64,000 nucleotides of DNA from Georgenia_B sunbinii (lineage in GTDB: Bacteria > Actinomycetota > Actinomycetes > Actinomycetales > Actinomycetaceae): assembly GCF_036421855.1 (NCBI RefSeq), contig NZ_JAZGOK010000003.1, one strand, 5' to 3'. Positions 25,201 through 33,541 of the stretch are shown piece by piece; positions within the stretch are counted from its first letter, which is position 1; every line of letters begins with the position of its first letter. A program made the translations under genes and the position numbers. The notes below the pieces were generated by a model, which was not told the origin of the DNA, searched no databases, and saw only the letters and a list, made by a program, of their open reading frames with translations.

Positions 25201-27524
25201 CACTGCTCGCGGATCGCACCCTGGAACTGCGGCGGCACCTGGTCCAGCACACCCTCGGCCAGCGCCCACTTCTGCGAGCCGACCACCCGCGCCGACGACG
25301 GCGCGTCGGCCGACGGCTGCCACTGGTCGAGGAACTTGCCGAACACCACATAGGTGCCCTGCGGCAGATCGTTGGGGATCGGCACCCCACGACCACCAAC
25401 ATTGCCCGCCGGATCGAACCCAGAACCCTTGACCACCACGGTGTCCCCGTAGGTCACCTCGGCCTCACCCAGCGGCGTCACGCCATCAGCGGCGAACACC
25501 TCGAGCGCCGGCTCCCACTCCACCGGCACCTCCGGCTCGGTGATCTCGTCGACCACGTTGAGGAGCGCGGACTGCTCCTGGTCGGCGTTCTTCACGCCAC
25601 CCGCGCCATAGGTGTAGACCCCGAAGCTCCCGTCCTCGGGGAAACCGGCCTCCGGCTGGGCGACCTCCAGCTCAGCGGTGAACGAGCCGTCCTCGGCGAT
25701 GTCCACCCACTGCGCCCGGATCGCGTCCTGGAACTGCGGCGGTACCTGGTCCAGCACCCCCTCGGCCAGCGCCCACTGCTGCGAGCCGACCACCCGCGCC
25801 GACGACGGCGCACCGGCCGACGGCTGCCACTGGTCGAGGAACTTGCCGAACACCACATAGGTGCCCTGCGGCAGATCGTTGGGGATCGGCACCCCACGAC
25901 CACCAACATTGCCCGCCGGATCGAACCCAGAACCCTTGACCACCACGGTGTCCCCGTAGGTCACCTCGGCCTCACCCAGCGGCGTCACGCCATCAGCGGC
26001 GAACACCTCGAGCGCCGGCTCCCACTCCACCGGCACCTCCGGCTCGGTGATCTCGTCGACCACGTTGAGGAGCGCGGACTGCTCCTGGTCGGCGTTCTTC
26101 ACGCCACCCGCGCCATAGGTGTAGACCCCGAAGCTCCCGTCCTCGGGGAAACCGGCCTCCGGCTGGGCGACCTCCAGCTCAGCGGTGAACGAGCCGTCCT
26201 CGGCGATGTCCACCCACTGCGCCCGGATCGCGTCCTGGAACTGCGGCGGTACCTGGTCCAGCACCCCCTCGGCCAGCGCCCACTGCTGCGAGCCGACCAC
26301 CCGCGCCGACGACGGCGCACCGGCCGACGGCTGCCACTGGTCGAGGAACTTGCCGAACACCACATAGGTGCCCTGCGGCAGGTCGTTGGGGATCGGCACC
26401 CCACGACCACCAACATTGGCAGCCGGGTCGAACCCGGACCCCTTGACCACCACGGTGTCCCCGTAGGTCACCTCGGCCTCACCCAGCGGCGTCACTCCGT
26501 CAGCGGCGAACACCTCGAGCGCCGGCTCCCACTCCGCAGGCAACTCCGGCTCCTCGGGCACCTCCGGAACCTCCGGCTCCTCGGCCGCGACGACGGTGAG
26601 GGTGGCAGGCTCGGTGACGGCGTCGGGCTCGGTGCCGTTGGTGAACACGCCACGCACCTGGGTGCCGTCCTGCTCGGGAGTCACCCCGGCCAGCGTCAGG
26701 CTGGTGCCGGCGGCACCGTCGACGTCCTGCCACTCGGCGTCCGCGCCGGCGCGGCTCTGCCACTGGACGGTCGGCTCCGGCGTCCCGGTGGCGGCCGCGG
26801 CGAAGACCGCGTCCTCGCCCTCGTCGACCGAGACGCCCTGCGGCTGGGCCGTGACGGTCGGCGCGACGGTGGCGGGGGCGAGGTCGACGCTGAAGCTCAG
26901 CGGGTCGAGCTCAACGCCCTCCTCGTAGAACGTGCCGAAGGCCGGCACACCGGCCTCGGTGAGTGTCACCGGCGCGTCGGTGAGGGAGGCGGCGTCGCCG
27001 GTCACGGTGAGCGGGTTCTCGCTGAGGTCGAGCTCGCCGAGCTCGACGTCGAGGTGCTCCTCGAGCTCTCCGGCCGTGGTCATATCAAGAAACTCTCGCG
27101 ACACGACGTCGGCGATGAGGGTGCCCTCGTCACCGTCGATGTGCACCCGGATGTTGGAGAAGCTCATCTCGAGGGCATGCACGTCCTGCATGAGGTGCCC
27201 AGCGAAGTGGACGCCGCCGGCGAAGGTGATGTCCGCCGTCGTCCCGGAAACAGTCCCCTCGGTGGCCTCGAAGCTGAACCCACCGTTCGCTGTCTGCACA
27301 GCCGGATCCATGACCTCGACCGTGCCCTTGGCGATCGGGCTGCTGATGTAGTTGCGGAAGGACTGCTTGACGCCCCAGTCGGCGCTGCCGCCCGAGACGT
27401 CGAGGCTGGGCTCGTCGGCAGCAGCACTGCCGGCCCCGGCGATGGCCAGGCCGCCGGCCAGCGCGCCGGTGGTGATGACGGCGAGGGTACGGCGCGCCGT
27501 TGCGCGCCATGTCGTGTTCTTCAT
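22254..27524 (-). CDS. Sortase-anchored HtaA-domain heme-binding surface protein with tandem repeats
   Basis: A 1756-residue exported protein likely to bind heme at the cell surface. Signal peptide at residues 1-36, then HtaA domain 1 (~45-210, WGVKQSFRNYI), an Ig-like domain (~215-310), four ~160-170-residue repeats (~330-996), HtaA domains 2 (~1168-1330) and 3 (~1468-1635, both WGVKESFRSY), and a C-terminal LPTTG at 1723-1727. A hydrophobic helix and RRRETA follow. The repeats contain EVFAADGVTPLGEAEVTYGD and GRGVPIPNDLPQGTYVVFGK. In Corynebacterium, HtaA proteins take heme from hemoglobin and pass it to HmuT. This gene lies 17 bp after a second surface protein gene, and hmuTUV is divergent, so a similar role is expected. 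Confidence 0.9.
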   Translation of the reverse strand: MKNTTWRATARRTLAVITTGALAGGLAIAGAGSAAADEPSLDVSGGSADWGVKQSFRNYISSPIAKGTVEVMDPAVQTANGGFSFEATEGTVSGTTADITFAGGVHFAGHLMQDVHALEMSFSNIRVHIDGDEGTLIADVVSREFLDMTTAGELEEHLDVELGELDLSENPLTVTGDAASLTDAPVTLTEAGVPAFGTFYEEGVELDPLSFSVDLAPATVAPTVTAQPQGVSVDEGEDAVFAAAATGTPEPTVQWQSRAGADAEWQDVDGAAGTSLTLAGVTPEQDGTQVRGVFTNGTEPDAVTEPATLTVVAAEEPEVPEVPEEPELPAEWEPALEVFAADGVTPLGEAEVTYGDTVVVKGSGFDPAANVGGRGVPIPNDLPQGTYVVFGKFLDQWQPSAGAPSSARVVGSQQWALAEGVLDQVPPQFQDAIRAQWVDIAEDGSFTAELEVAQPEAGFPEDGSFGVYTYGAGGVKNADQEQSALLNVVDEITEPEVPVEWEPALEVFAADGVTPLGEAEVTYGDTVVVKGSGFDPAGNVGGRGVPIPNDLPQGTYVVFGKFLDQWQPSAGAPSSARVVGSQQWALAEGVLDQVPPQFQDAIRAQWVDIAEDGSFTAELEVAQPEAGFPEDGSFGVYTYGAGGVKNADQEQSALLNVVDEITEPEVPVEWEPALEVFAADGVTPLGEAEVTYGDTVVVKGSGFDPAGNVGGRGVPIPNDLPQGTYVVFGKFLDQWQPSADAPSSARVVGSQKWALAEGVLDQVPPQFQGAIREQWVDIAQDGTFTAELTLSGLGNDWPQDGSFGVYTYGAGGVTNADQELSVPVTFVDQPQIEVFAADGVTPVADSQLVHGDTVVVKGSGFDPAGNVGGRGVPIPADLPQGTYVVFGKFLDQWQPSADAPSSARVVGSQKWALAEGVLDQVPPQFQGAIREQWVDIAQDGTFTAELEIARPGDDREGNPVNWPADGSFGVYTYAAGGVTNAAQEQSVHLDVVEERRPQLEVTPTEGLTVDTVVSVRGTGYAPNRAISIAFTPNTVKHEEFGWPVGWLQHEVVTTDALGSFTRETTVSGWVTGTGDDCSAVDCFLATFNSAQASDATEQDHRAERDQDVFVPVTFVAGDPEPAPGEAAVSATPNPVRQGEELTVAGSNLPVGAEVAALLEPASDSAAGHLDWGVKESFRSYVTGQIAHGQITLGDGATENADGSYRFPAAVASADPSSGSTVLGFTGSVSFEGHEIDGTSALEIHLANLRIQLTADSAVLVADATSRDFRDTTSTGELTEYPGVVLATLDADAFDVETGTVEATAAAAVLTATGEPAFGGFYQGEVALDPLSVDVRYGAAVAVPVALNALAETGTPLGTATVDEDGVFATTWQVPTEFPIGSYAVVLRDVDGAVLASDSLAVLTAVATPGDGDGGTPEEPEPEPEAPAQGTVVVEPDPVRQGATATFSGSGLTPGTAVGAVVDAAGAPGTLEWGVKESFRSYIGGNIAHGEITAIAPATETGASTYVFSEGAGSGDERDATAQFAGAVSFAGHKIGDTHALEVTITDPSVVITDGVGQLVADVTSREFIDTTSTGVLTESIDVVLADLDLGAGDVTVVDGRLVGTDVPATLTEAGIPAFADFYDVGEALDPVTFSVPVGDVTELDLTELDTAEAKVGEDGTVELSWAVPADFALGSHSVHLVTDGEAVADATFGVVAAATGGSGSDPDDDATPAPKAGGSGTALPTTGADVGALIALAAGVLLVGAATVAVRRRETA
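24540..26545. repeat. 507-bp tandem repeats inside the HtaA-domain gene
   Basis: Four in-frame repeat modules. The first three are spaced exactly 507 bp (169 codons) apart; for example the same sequence is found at 26100 and 25593, and again at 25981 and 25474. The first two pairs are almost identical at DNA level, while the fourth module is more diverged. This indicates recent duplication or gene conversion. The pattern supports length variation of a surface stalk. Confidence 0.92.
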
Positions 27525-27541
27525 CAGTGGTCCTGTCTGGC

Positions 27542-28306
27542 TCAGACGTCGGAGGCGTCGGTCGAGGAGCGGCGGCGGAGGTAGACGCCCAAGGCGCCGA
27601 GAGCAAGGAGAACGACGGCGACGCCGACGGCGATGCCCACCGTGGCACCGGTGGAGGCGAGCGAGCCGTCCTCGGCGGTGCCGGCAGCGTCGGTGTCAGC
27701 CTGGTCGGCATCGTCGGCGTCGTCGGCGGCCGAGGCGGCCCCCTCGGAGCTCGCCGAGCCGCCGGCGCCCCCCGCGCCACCAGTGGCGAAGGTCACCGGG
27801 ATACGGACGTCCGCGCTGCGGTCGCCGGCGCGGGTGTGGTCGGCCCGGGTGCCGATGACACAGCCGTTGGGGGCCTGCGCCGGGTCCAGGCAGTCGACGA
27901 ACGGGTCGCTGGCGGCGACGCTGAGCGACGCCGAGAACGAGCCGCGGCCACCGGACTCGGTGAACGGCACCGCCAGGCCCTCGCCGTAGGACGGCGGGTT
28001 GGAGGAGATCCACGCGGAGCTGCCGCCGGCGCCCTCCATGTCGACGCCGCCGACGCACGGGCTGGGCGCGCTGCCCGGCCCGTTGTCCACGCAGAGTGCG
28101 ACGTAGATGCCCTTGGAGGTGTCGAAGCCAGAACCGGAGACCGTCACCGACTGGCCGGCGGGGTCGAGCCCGGTGGACTGCGAGACCGTCACCGACTGGC
28201 CGTCCGGGCCGGACGCCGCCGCGGCCGGGATGCTGGGGACAAGGACGGCGGTCGTCGCCAGCAACGCTGCGGCGAGCCCGGCAACCCATCCTCGGGTCAC
28301 GGGCAT
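27542..28306 (-). CDS. Secreted surface protein with LASTG sortase-type anchor (heme locus)
   Basis: A 254-residue exported protein of unknown exact function, first gene of an operon with the HtaA-domain protein. The signal peptide (MPVTRGWVAGLAAALLATTAVL…AAAA) is followed by an immunoglobulin-like domain with SVTVSGSGFDTSKGIYVALCVDN and four cysteines. The motif SVTVSGSGFD resembles VVVKGSGFDP in the neighbour's repeats. A Gly/Ser/Asp-rich wall-spanning linker leads to LASTG, a hydrophobic helix and RRRSS, fitting an LAXTG (class E type) sortase signal. I chose ATG at 28306 since it directly starts the signal peptide; in-frame starts at 28360 and above would begin near the iron box. The operon is probably iron-repressed. 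Confidence 0.82.
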   Translation of the reverse strand: MPVTRGWVAGLAAALLATTAVLVPSIPAAAASGPDGQSVTVSQSTGLDPAGQSVTVSGSGFDTSKGIYVALCVDNGPGSAPSPCVGGVDMEGAGGSSAWISSNPPSYGEGLAVPFTESGGRGSFSASLSVAASDPFVDCLDPAQAPNGCVIGTRADHTRAGDRSADVRIPVTFATGGAGGAGGSASSEGAASAADDADDADQADTDAAGTAEDGSLASTGATVGIAVGVAVVLLALGALGVYLRRRSSTDASDV

Positions 28307-28362
28307 CCGCTTCCCCAAGTCCCGGTGAAGCGACGGTCCAGACATCATACCTCCAGGCATGG

Positions 28363-28381
28363 TTAGGTTAGGCAAACCTCA
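28363..28381. promoter_or_regulatory. IdeR/DtxR iron box
   Basis: TTAGGTTAGGCAAACCTCA matches the 19-bp iron-box consensus TWAGGTWAGSCTWACCTWA at 17 of 19 positions. It lies between the surface-protein operon (minus) and hmuT (plus), so one site could repress both directions when iron is plentiful. The IdeR gene is at 18819-19517. Confidence 0.88.
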
Positions 28382-28501
28382 GGTAGAAACATTACGCTAC
28401 GGGAACGTACCGTAAATTACCTATTTAGCGAGACATCGCCCTGCCGGCGCCTCCCCCACCCGTGGGGACGTCCGTGCTGCCCTGCTCTTTCGAGGAAGTT
28501 C

Positions 28502-29671
28502 ATGCCCCGCCAGCCCCTGCCTGCCCTCCGCGTGGCCTCGCTCGCCGTCGCCGTCGCCCTCCTTGCGGTCGGCTGCGGCGCTGCCGCCGAGCCGGGCCCG
28601 ACCGGCACGGGCACCGCGGATGCCCCGGCGCCTGCGACGTCCACCTCCGCCGTCGTGCAGGCCTGCGGTGAGCCGGTCGCCGGGTTCGGCACCACCCACG
28701 ACGCCGACGGCGAGCCGCTGGCGCCGCGGGAGCCCGGCACCGACGGCACGCTGCTGACCGAGCCGACCACCGCGGTCGTCACCGACGATCACGTCCACCC
28801 GATCGCCGAGCAGCCGTCAGCCACCCTCCCGGTGACGGTCGAGTCCTGCGACGGGGCGACCGTCGAGGTCCTCGACACCAGCCGGATCCTCGCCGTCGAC
28901 CTCTACGGCACGCTCGGCGAGATCGTCTTCTCCCTCGGCCTCGGGGACAACGTCATCGGCCGAGACACCTCCACCGGCTTCCCCGAGGCCGCCCACCTGC
29001 CGGTCGTCACGCCCGGCGCGCACGACCTCAGCGCCGAGGCGATCCTCGGGCTGAACCCCACCGTCGTCCTCACCGACTCGACCATCGGCCCCACCGAGGT
29101 GCAGCTGCAGCTGCGTGACGCCGGCATCCCGGTCGTCTTCTTCGACGACACCCGCGGCCTCGAGCACATCCCGACCCAGATCCGGGCGGTCGCCGGCACG
29201 CTCGGCGTGCCGGAGACCGGCGAGGCGCTCGTCGACCGGACCGAGCAGGAGATCACCTCCGCGCTCGACGGCGTCACGCCGACCGCCGAGGCGGCCGACA
29301 TCGCGTTCCTCTACCTCCGCGGCGGCATGGTGCAGCTGCTCGGCGGTCCGGGCTCCGGCGCGGACTCCCTCATCGCGGCGATCGGCGCCCGCGACGTCGG
29401 CACCGAGCTCGGCCTGGAGCGGACCTTCACCCAGATCACCTCCGAGACCATGATCTCGGCGCAGCCCGACGTCCTCCTCATGATGACCGCCGGCCTCGAC
29501 TCCATCGGCGGCCCGGCCGGGCTCGAGCTCATCCCGGGGCTGGCGCAGACCGAGGCCGTCGCGACGGGGCGGGTCGTCGACATGGACGACACCCTTCTCC
29601 TGAGCTTCGGCCCCCGCACCGGCCAGGTCATCACGGCACTCGCCCACGCCGTCTACCCGGCGGCCGGCTGA
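28502..29671 (+). CDS. hmuT: Heme ABC transporter substrate-binding lipoprotein HmuT
   Basis: Cell-surface lipoprotein that delivers heme to the HmuUV permease. The 389-residue protein has a lipoprotein signal with lipobox LAVGC (Cys25). It then has a low-complexity spacer and a periplasmic-binding-protein fold of the FecB/BtuF/HmuT type. Recognisable parts are RILAVDLYGTLGEIVFSLGLGDNVIGRD, AEAILGLNPTVVLTDS and QVRAVAGTLG-like IRAVAGTLGVPETG. ATG at 28502 follows GAGGAAG. It overlaps hmuU by one base in TGATG, so the two are coupled. An iron box lies ~120 bp upstream. Confidence 0.93.
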   Translation: MPRQPLPALRVASLAVAVALLAVGCGAAAEPGPTGTGTADAPAPATSTSAVVQACGEPVAGFGTTHDADGEPLAPREPGTDGTLLTEPTTAVVTDDHVHPIAEQPSATLPVTVESCDGATVEVLDTSRILAVDLYGTLGEIVFSLGLGDNVIGRDTSTGFPEAAHLPVVTPGAHDLSAEAILGLNPTVVLTDSTIGPTEVQLQLRDAGIPVVFFDDTRGLEHIPTQIRAVAGTLGVPETGEALVDRTEQEITSALDGVTPTAEAADIAFLYLRGGMVQLLGGPGSGADSLIAAIGARDVGTELGLERTFTQITSETMISAQPDVLLMMTAGLDSIGGPAGLELIPGLAQTEAVATGRVVDMDDTLLLSFGPRTGQVITALAHAVYPAAG

Positions 29672-30831
29672 TGGCGGCGCCGGCACACGAGGAGACCACC
29701 ACCGGCCCCGCCGGGCAGGACCGCGAGGACACCCCGGCCCGCAACCGCCGGGTCCGCGGCCCGTGGCTGCTCGGCGGGCTGGGCGTGGCGCTCGTCGTGC
29801 TGTGCCTCGTGGCGGCGGGCCGCGGCCAGCTCGAGGTCGCACCGGCCGAGGTCGCCGGCTCGGTGCTGCACCGGCTGGACGCGCTCCTCGAGCAGGCCCT
29901 CGGGCTCCTCGGCCTCCACGTCGACCTGCCGCTCGACGCCGTCCCCGGCCCGAGCCACCCGCAGGGCGACGCGGCGCTGTGGCAGGTCCGCTTCCCGCGG
30001 ATCGTGCTCGCCATCCTCGTCGGCGCCGCGCTGGCCTCCGCCGGCGCGCTCATGCAGGGCATCTTCGGCAACCCGCTGGCGGAGCCCGCGATCATCGGGG
30101 TCTCCCCGGGCGCGGCGGTCGGCGCGAGCCTCGTCATCGTCACCGGCACCAACGTGCTCGGTGAGTGGACGGTGGCCGCCGCGGCGTTCCTCGCGGCGCT
30201 CGTCACCACGCTGCTGGTGTACTTCCTGGCCCGCTCCGGAGGGCGAACGGAGTCGGTCACCCTCATCCTCACCGGTGTGGCGATCACCGCGATCGCGTCG
30301 GCGATCGTCGCCTTCAACACCTTCATCGCCAGCCCGACCGCCCGCGAGCAGATCGTGTTCTGGCAGCTCGGCAGCCTCAACGGGGCCCGCTGGCAGTCGG
30401 TGGTCGCGGTGCTGCCGTTCATCGTCGTCGGCCTGATCGTCTGCCTCGTCGTCGCCCGTCGGCTCGACCTGCTGTCGCTCGGCGACCGCGCCGCCCGGCA
30501 CCTCGGCGTCAACGTCGAGCGGCTGCGGATCATCTCGATCGTCGCCATCGCGATGCTCGTCGGTGCCGGCGTCGCGTTCGCCGGCGTCATCGCCTTCGTC
30601 GGGCTGGTCGTGCCCCACCTCGTCCGGCTCGTCGCCGGCCCCGGCCACCGCCTCCTGCTGCCGGCGAGCGCGCTCGGCGGTGCGGTGCTGCTGGTGTTCG
30701 CCGACCTCGTCGCCCGCAGCGCCATCGAGTTCGCCGACCTGCCGCTGGGCATGCTCACCTCGATCGTCGGCGGACCGTTCTTCCTGTGGCTGATGCGCCG
30801 GATGCGGGCGAACCAGGGCGGGTGGGCCTGA
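29671..30831 (+). CDS. hmuU: Heme ABC transporter permease HmuU
   Basis: Integral-membrane permease of the FecCD/BtuC type that moves heme across the cytoplasmic membrane. The 386-residue protein is hydrophobic after a hydrophilic ~35-residue N-terminus. Family motifs include FPRIVLAILVGAALASAGALMQGIFGNPLAEPAIIG (~residues 110-145), GVAITAIASAIVAF, and near the end VGLVVPHLVRLVAGPGHR. About nine or ten transmembrane helices are expected. Start and stop overlap with hmuT and hmuV (both TGATG), showing a tightly coupled hmuTUV operon. Confidence 0.95.
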   Translation: MAAPAHEETTTGPAGQDREDTPARNRRVRGPWLLGGLGVALVVLCLVAAGRGQLEVAPAEVAGSVLHRLDALLEQALGLLGLHVDLPLDAVPGPSHPQGDAALWQVRFPRIVLAILVGAALASAGALMQGIFGNPLAEPAIIGVSPGAAVGASLVIVTGTNVLGEWTVAAAAFLAALVTTLLVYFLARSGGRTESVTLILTGVAITAIASAIVAFNTFIASPTAREQIVFWQLGSLNGARWQSVVAVLPFIVVGLIVCLVVARRLDLLSLGDRAARHLGVNVERLRIISIVAIAMLVGAGVAFAGVIAFVGLVVPHLVRLVAGPGHRLLLPASALGGAVLLVFADLVARSAIEFADLPLGMLTSIVGGPFFLWLMRRMRANQGGWA

Positions 30832-31664
30832 TGGCACCGAGCATGCTGCGGCTGCCGCACCGGAGCACCGAGCTGCCGGCACGGATCGCCCCGGGAGAGG
30901 TCGCGCTCGCCGCCGAGGGCGTCAGCGCCCGGCTCGGCGGGGCACTCGTGCTCGACGACGTCAGCGTCGAGGTCCGGGCCGGCGAGGTGCTGGCGCTCGT
31001 CGGGCCGAACGGCGCCGGCAAGTCGACCCTCCTCGGCGTGCTCGCCGGGGACCGCGAGCCGCACACCGGCGCGGTCCAGCTCGCCGGGCGGCCACTGTCG
31101 CGCTGGTCAGCCACCGAGGCCGCGATGCGCCGGGCCGTCCTCCTGCAGAGCGTGACACTGTCCTTCCCGTTCACGGTGGCGCAGGTCGTGGCGATGGGTC
31201 GCGCCCCGTGGGCGCGGACCTCCCACGAGGACGAGGACGACGCCGTCATCGCCCGTGCGATGACGCTCACCGACACCGTCGGGTTCGCCGAGCGGGTGTT
31301 CGGCACGCTCTCCGGCGGGGAGAAGGCCCGCGTCGCACTGGCCCGCGTGCTGGCGCAGGACACCCAGGCGGTGCTGCTCGACGAGCCCACCGCGGCGCTG
31401 GACCTCCACCACCAGGAGCTCGTGCTCGGCCTGGCGCGCCACCGCGCGCAGGAGGGTGACGCCGTCGTCGTCGTGCTCCACGACCTCAACCTCGCGGCCG
31501 CCTACGCCGACCGCGTCGCGGTGCTCGACCGGGGCCGGCTCGCCTCGATCGGTGCACCGGCAGCGGTGCTGCAGACCGGGCTCCTCAGCCGGGTCTACCG
31601 GCACGCGGTGGAGGTCCTGCCCCACCCGCGCACCGGGGCCCCGATCATCCTCGCCGAGCGGTAG
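30831..31664 (+). CDS. hmuV: Heme ABC transporter ATP-binding protein HmuV
   Basis: ATPase that powers heme import with HmuU. The 277-residue protein has Walker A GPNGAGKST (~residue 57), the signature LSGGEKARVALARVL, Walker B AVLLDEPTAALD, and an H-loop in VLHDLNLA. HmuV/FecE-type features are VTLSFPFTVAQVVAMGRAPW and the C-terminal HPRTGAPIILAER. ATG at 30831 overlaps the hmuU stop. It ends 9 bp from the convergent MFS gene, with no obvious separate terminator. Confidence 0.95.
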   Translation: MAPSMLRLPHRSTELPARIAPGEVALAAEGVSARLGGALVLDDVSVEVRAGEVLALVGPNGAGKSTLLGVLAGDREPHTGAVQLAGRPLSRWSATEAAMRRAVLLQSVTLSFPFTVAQVVAMGRAPWARTSHEDEDDAVIARAMTLTDTVGFAERVFGTLSGGEKARVALARVLAQDTQAVLLDEPTAALDLHHQELVLGLARHRAQEGDAVVVVLHDLNLAAAYADRVAVLDRGRLASIGAPAAVLQTGLLSRVYRHAVEVLPHPRTGAPIILAER

Positions 31665-31673
31665 CCCGCGCGG

Positions 31674-33065
31674 TCAGGCCAGCGTGGTCGCGTTCTCGGC
31701 GTCGGCCGCGGCAACCTGCGACCGCCCGGCCTGCCGCTCGCGCTCGTCGGCCTGCCGGGCGCGTTCCGCGGCCAGCGCCGCGCTCGACGCCGCGCGTGCC
31801 GCCCGCTCGTGCGGCCCCTCCATCGCGACGTGCGGCCGGCTGCGCAGCTGGTAGGTGACCTTGACGTCCCACGACCGCTTCGCCCAGAGGGCCGCCAGCA
31901 GCGAGACGAGGATCGCCGCGATCGCCCCGATACCGACCGACCACCGGGCGTTGTAGGTCTCCGCGACCCAGCCCACGATCGGCGCACCGATCGGCGTCGT
32001 GCCGAGGAACACCATCATGTACAGCGACATCACCCGCCCGCGCATCGCGGGATCGGTCGACATCTGCACGGTGGCGTTGGCCGCCGTCATCATGGTCAGC
32101 GAGCTGAGCCCGACAGGGATCGTCATGAGCGCGTAGAGCTCGTACGTGGGCATCAGCGCCATCACGCCCGAGGCGACGCCGAAGGCGAAGGCGGCACCGA
32201 TCACCAGCCGCACCCGGGGCTGCTTGCGACGGGCCGCGATGAGCGCGCCGCCGAGCGAGCCGATCGCCATGATCGAGCCCAGGACGCCGTACTCACCGGC
32301 ACCCTTGTCGAAGATCTCGCGCGCCATCACCGCGCTCGTCAGCTGGAAGTTGAGGCCCAGCGCCCCGACGACACCGACCACCACGAGGATGGCGACGATG
32401 TCGCTGCGGTGGCGCACATAGGCGAAGCCCTCCCGCAGCTGGCCCTTGGCACGCTTGGCGTGCGGCATCGGCGTCAGCTCACTCTCCCGCATGAGGGTGA
32501 GGGAGAAGATCGTCGCGCCGAAGCTCACCGCGTTGACGATGAAGATCCAGCCGGGGCCGACGAGGGCGATGAGCAGCCCCGCCACCCCGGGCCCGATGAG
32601 CCGGGCGGCGTTGAAGGACGCGCTGTTGAGCCCGACGGCGTTGGGCAGGCTCGACGGCGGCACCATCTCCGCGACGAAGGTCTGGCGCACCGGGTTGTCG
32701 AGCGCGGTGACGATGCCGAGCGCGAGCGCGAAGCCGTAGACGTGCCACAGCTGGGCGTGGCCGCTGAGCACGAGGATGCCGAGCGCCGCGGCGAGCACGC
32801 CGAGCATCGACTGGGTGGCGATGAGCATCTTGCGTCGGGGCAGCCGGTCGGCGAGCAGCCCGGCCCACGGGCTGAGCAGCAGCATCGGCACGAACTGCAG
32901 CCCGGTGACGATCCCGACGGCGAGGCCGGAGTCGTCGGAGAGGACGGTGAGCACGAGCCAGTCCTGAGCGACGCGCTGCATCCAGGTGCCGACGTTGGCG
33001 ACGAGCGCGCCGGCGAACCACAGCCGGTAGTTGAAGAACCTCAGCGAGGCGAAGGTTTCTCTCAT
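31674..33065 (-). CDS. MFS exporter (EntS/multidrug type), partner of MarR regulator
   Basis: A 463-residue major facilitator with about 12 transmembrane helices. It begins SLRFFNYRLWFAGALVANVGTWMQR, the signature of the MFS_3/EntS-like exporters. It has PWAGLLADRLPRRKML in the loop 2-3 motif and NAVGLNSASFNAARLIGPGVAGLL in the middle. The C-terminal ~60 residues are a charged Ala/Arg-rich cytosolic tail (SRPHVAMEGPHERAARAASSAALAAERAR) not typical of the family. The substrate is unknown; given the MarR gene that overlaps its start in ATGA, drug efflux is likely. Siderophore export is an alternative given the neighbouring heme genes. Confidence 0.88.
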   Translation of the reverse strand: MRETFASLRFFNYRLWFAGALVANVGTWMQRVAQDWLVLTVLSDDSGLAVGIVTGLQFVPMLLLSPWAGLLADRLPRRKMLIATQSMLGVLAAALGILVLSGHAQLWHVYGFALALGIVTALDNPVRQTFVAEMVPPSSLPNAVGLNSASFNAARLIGPGVAGLLIALVGPGWIFIVNAVSFGATIFSLTLMRESELTPMPHAKRAKGQLREGFAYVRHRSDIVAILVVVGVVGALGLNFQLTSAVMAREIFDKGAGEYGVLGSIMAIGSLGGALIAARRKQPRVRLVIGAAFAFGVASGVMALMPTYELYALMTIPVGLSSLTMMTAANATVQMSTDPAMRGRVMSLYMMVFLGTTPIGAPIVGWVAETYNARWSVGIGAIAAILVSLLAALWAKRSWDVKVTYQLRSRPHVAMEGPHERAARAASSAALAAERARQADERERQAGRSQVAAADAENATTLA

Positions 33066-33526
33066 TCGATCGCCATCTTCCGCAGGATCGTCTCGGCGGC
33101 GGTGAGCGTGGCGCGCTCCTCGTCGGTCAGCGCGCGCAGCTGGGTCGCCAGCCAGGCGCTGCGACGGCGGCGCAACCGGGCGAGGTAGTCGGCGCCGTCG
33201 TCGGTGAGGGTGATGAGCACCTGGCGGCCGTCGGTCGGATGGGCGTCACGGACGACGTACCGGATCGCCTCGAGGCTCGCGAGGGTGCGGGTCATCGTCG
33301 GCGGCTGGACCTGCTCGCGCTCGGCGAGCGCGCGCGGGGTCATCGGGCCGATCCGGTTGAGAGCGGCGAGCACGCAGTTCTGCGCCTCGGTGAGGTCGCC
33401 GGCGTCGGACTCCGAGCGGATCCGGCGGGAGAGCCGCAGGACGGCGACCCGGAGGTCGGTGGCGAGATCGGGGCGGTGGCTGCGTCGGCTCGCCGCGGAG
33501 GTCTGGGTGGGCGAGGAGACAGTCAT
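33062..33526 (-). CDS. MarR-family transcriptional regulator
   Basis: A 154-residue winged-helix repressor. The HTH part MTPRALAEREQVQPPTMTRTLASLE (~residues 60-85) and wing HPTDGRQVLITLTDDG are typical of MarR, flanked by dimerisation helices. It overlaps the downstream MFS gene by ATGA, so they form one operon, and the palindrome right upstream at 33542-33560 is a good auto-operator. ATG at 33526 was chosen; GTG at 33532 is possible. Confidence 0.9.
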   Translation of the reverse strand: MTVSSPTQTSAASRRSHRPDLATDLRVAVLRLSRRIRSESDAGDLTEAQNCVLAALNRIGPMTPRALAEREQVQPPTMTRTLASLEAIRYVVRDAHPTDGRQVLITLTDDGADYLARLRRRRSAWLATQLRALTDEERATLTAAETILRKMAIE

Positions 33527-33541
33527 GGCCACTACTATATA

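Noticed and set aside
22488..27584. A 1698-residue plus-strand ORF opposite the HtaA-domain gene
   Set aside because: High GC makes long antisense frames. Its translation is basic and low-complexity with no domain, while the minus strand has signal peptide, HtaA domains and LPTTG.
28382..28501. A second iron box upstream of hmuT
   Set aside because: The stretch has an imperfect TACGG/CCGTA repeat, but no match to the iron-box consensus.
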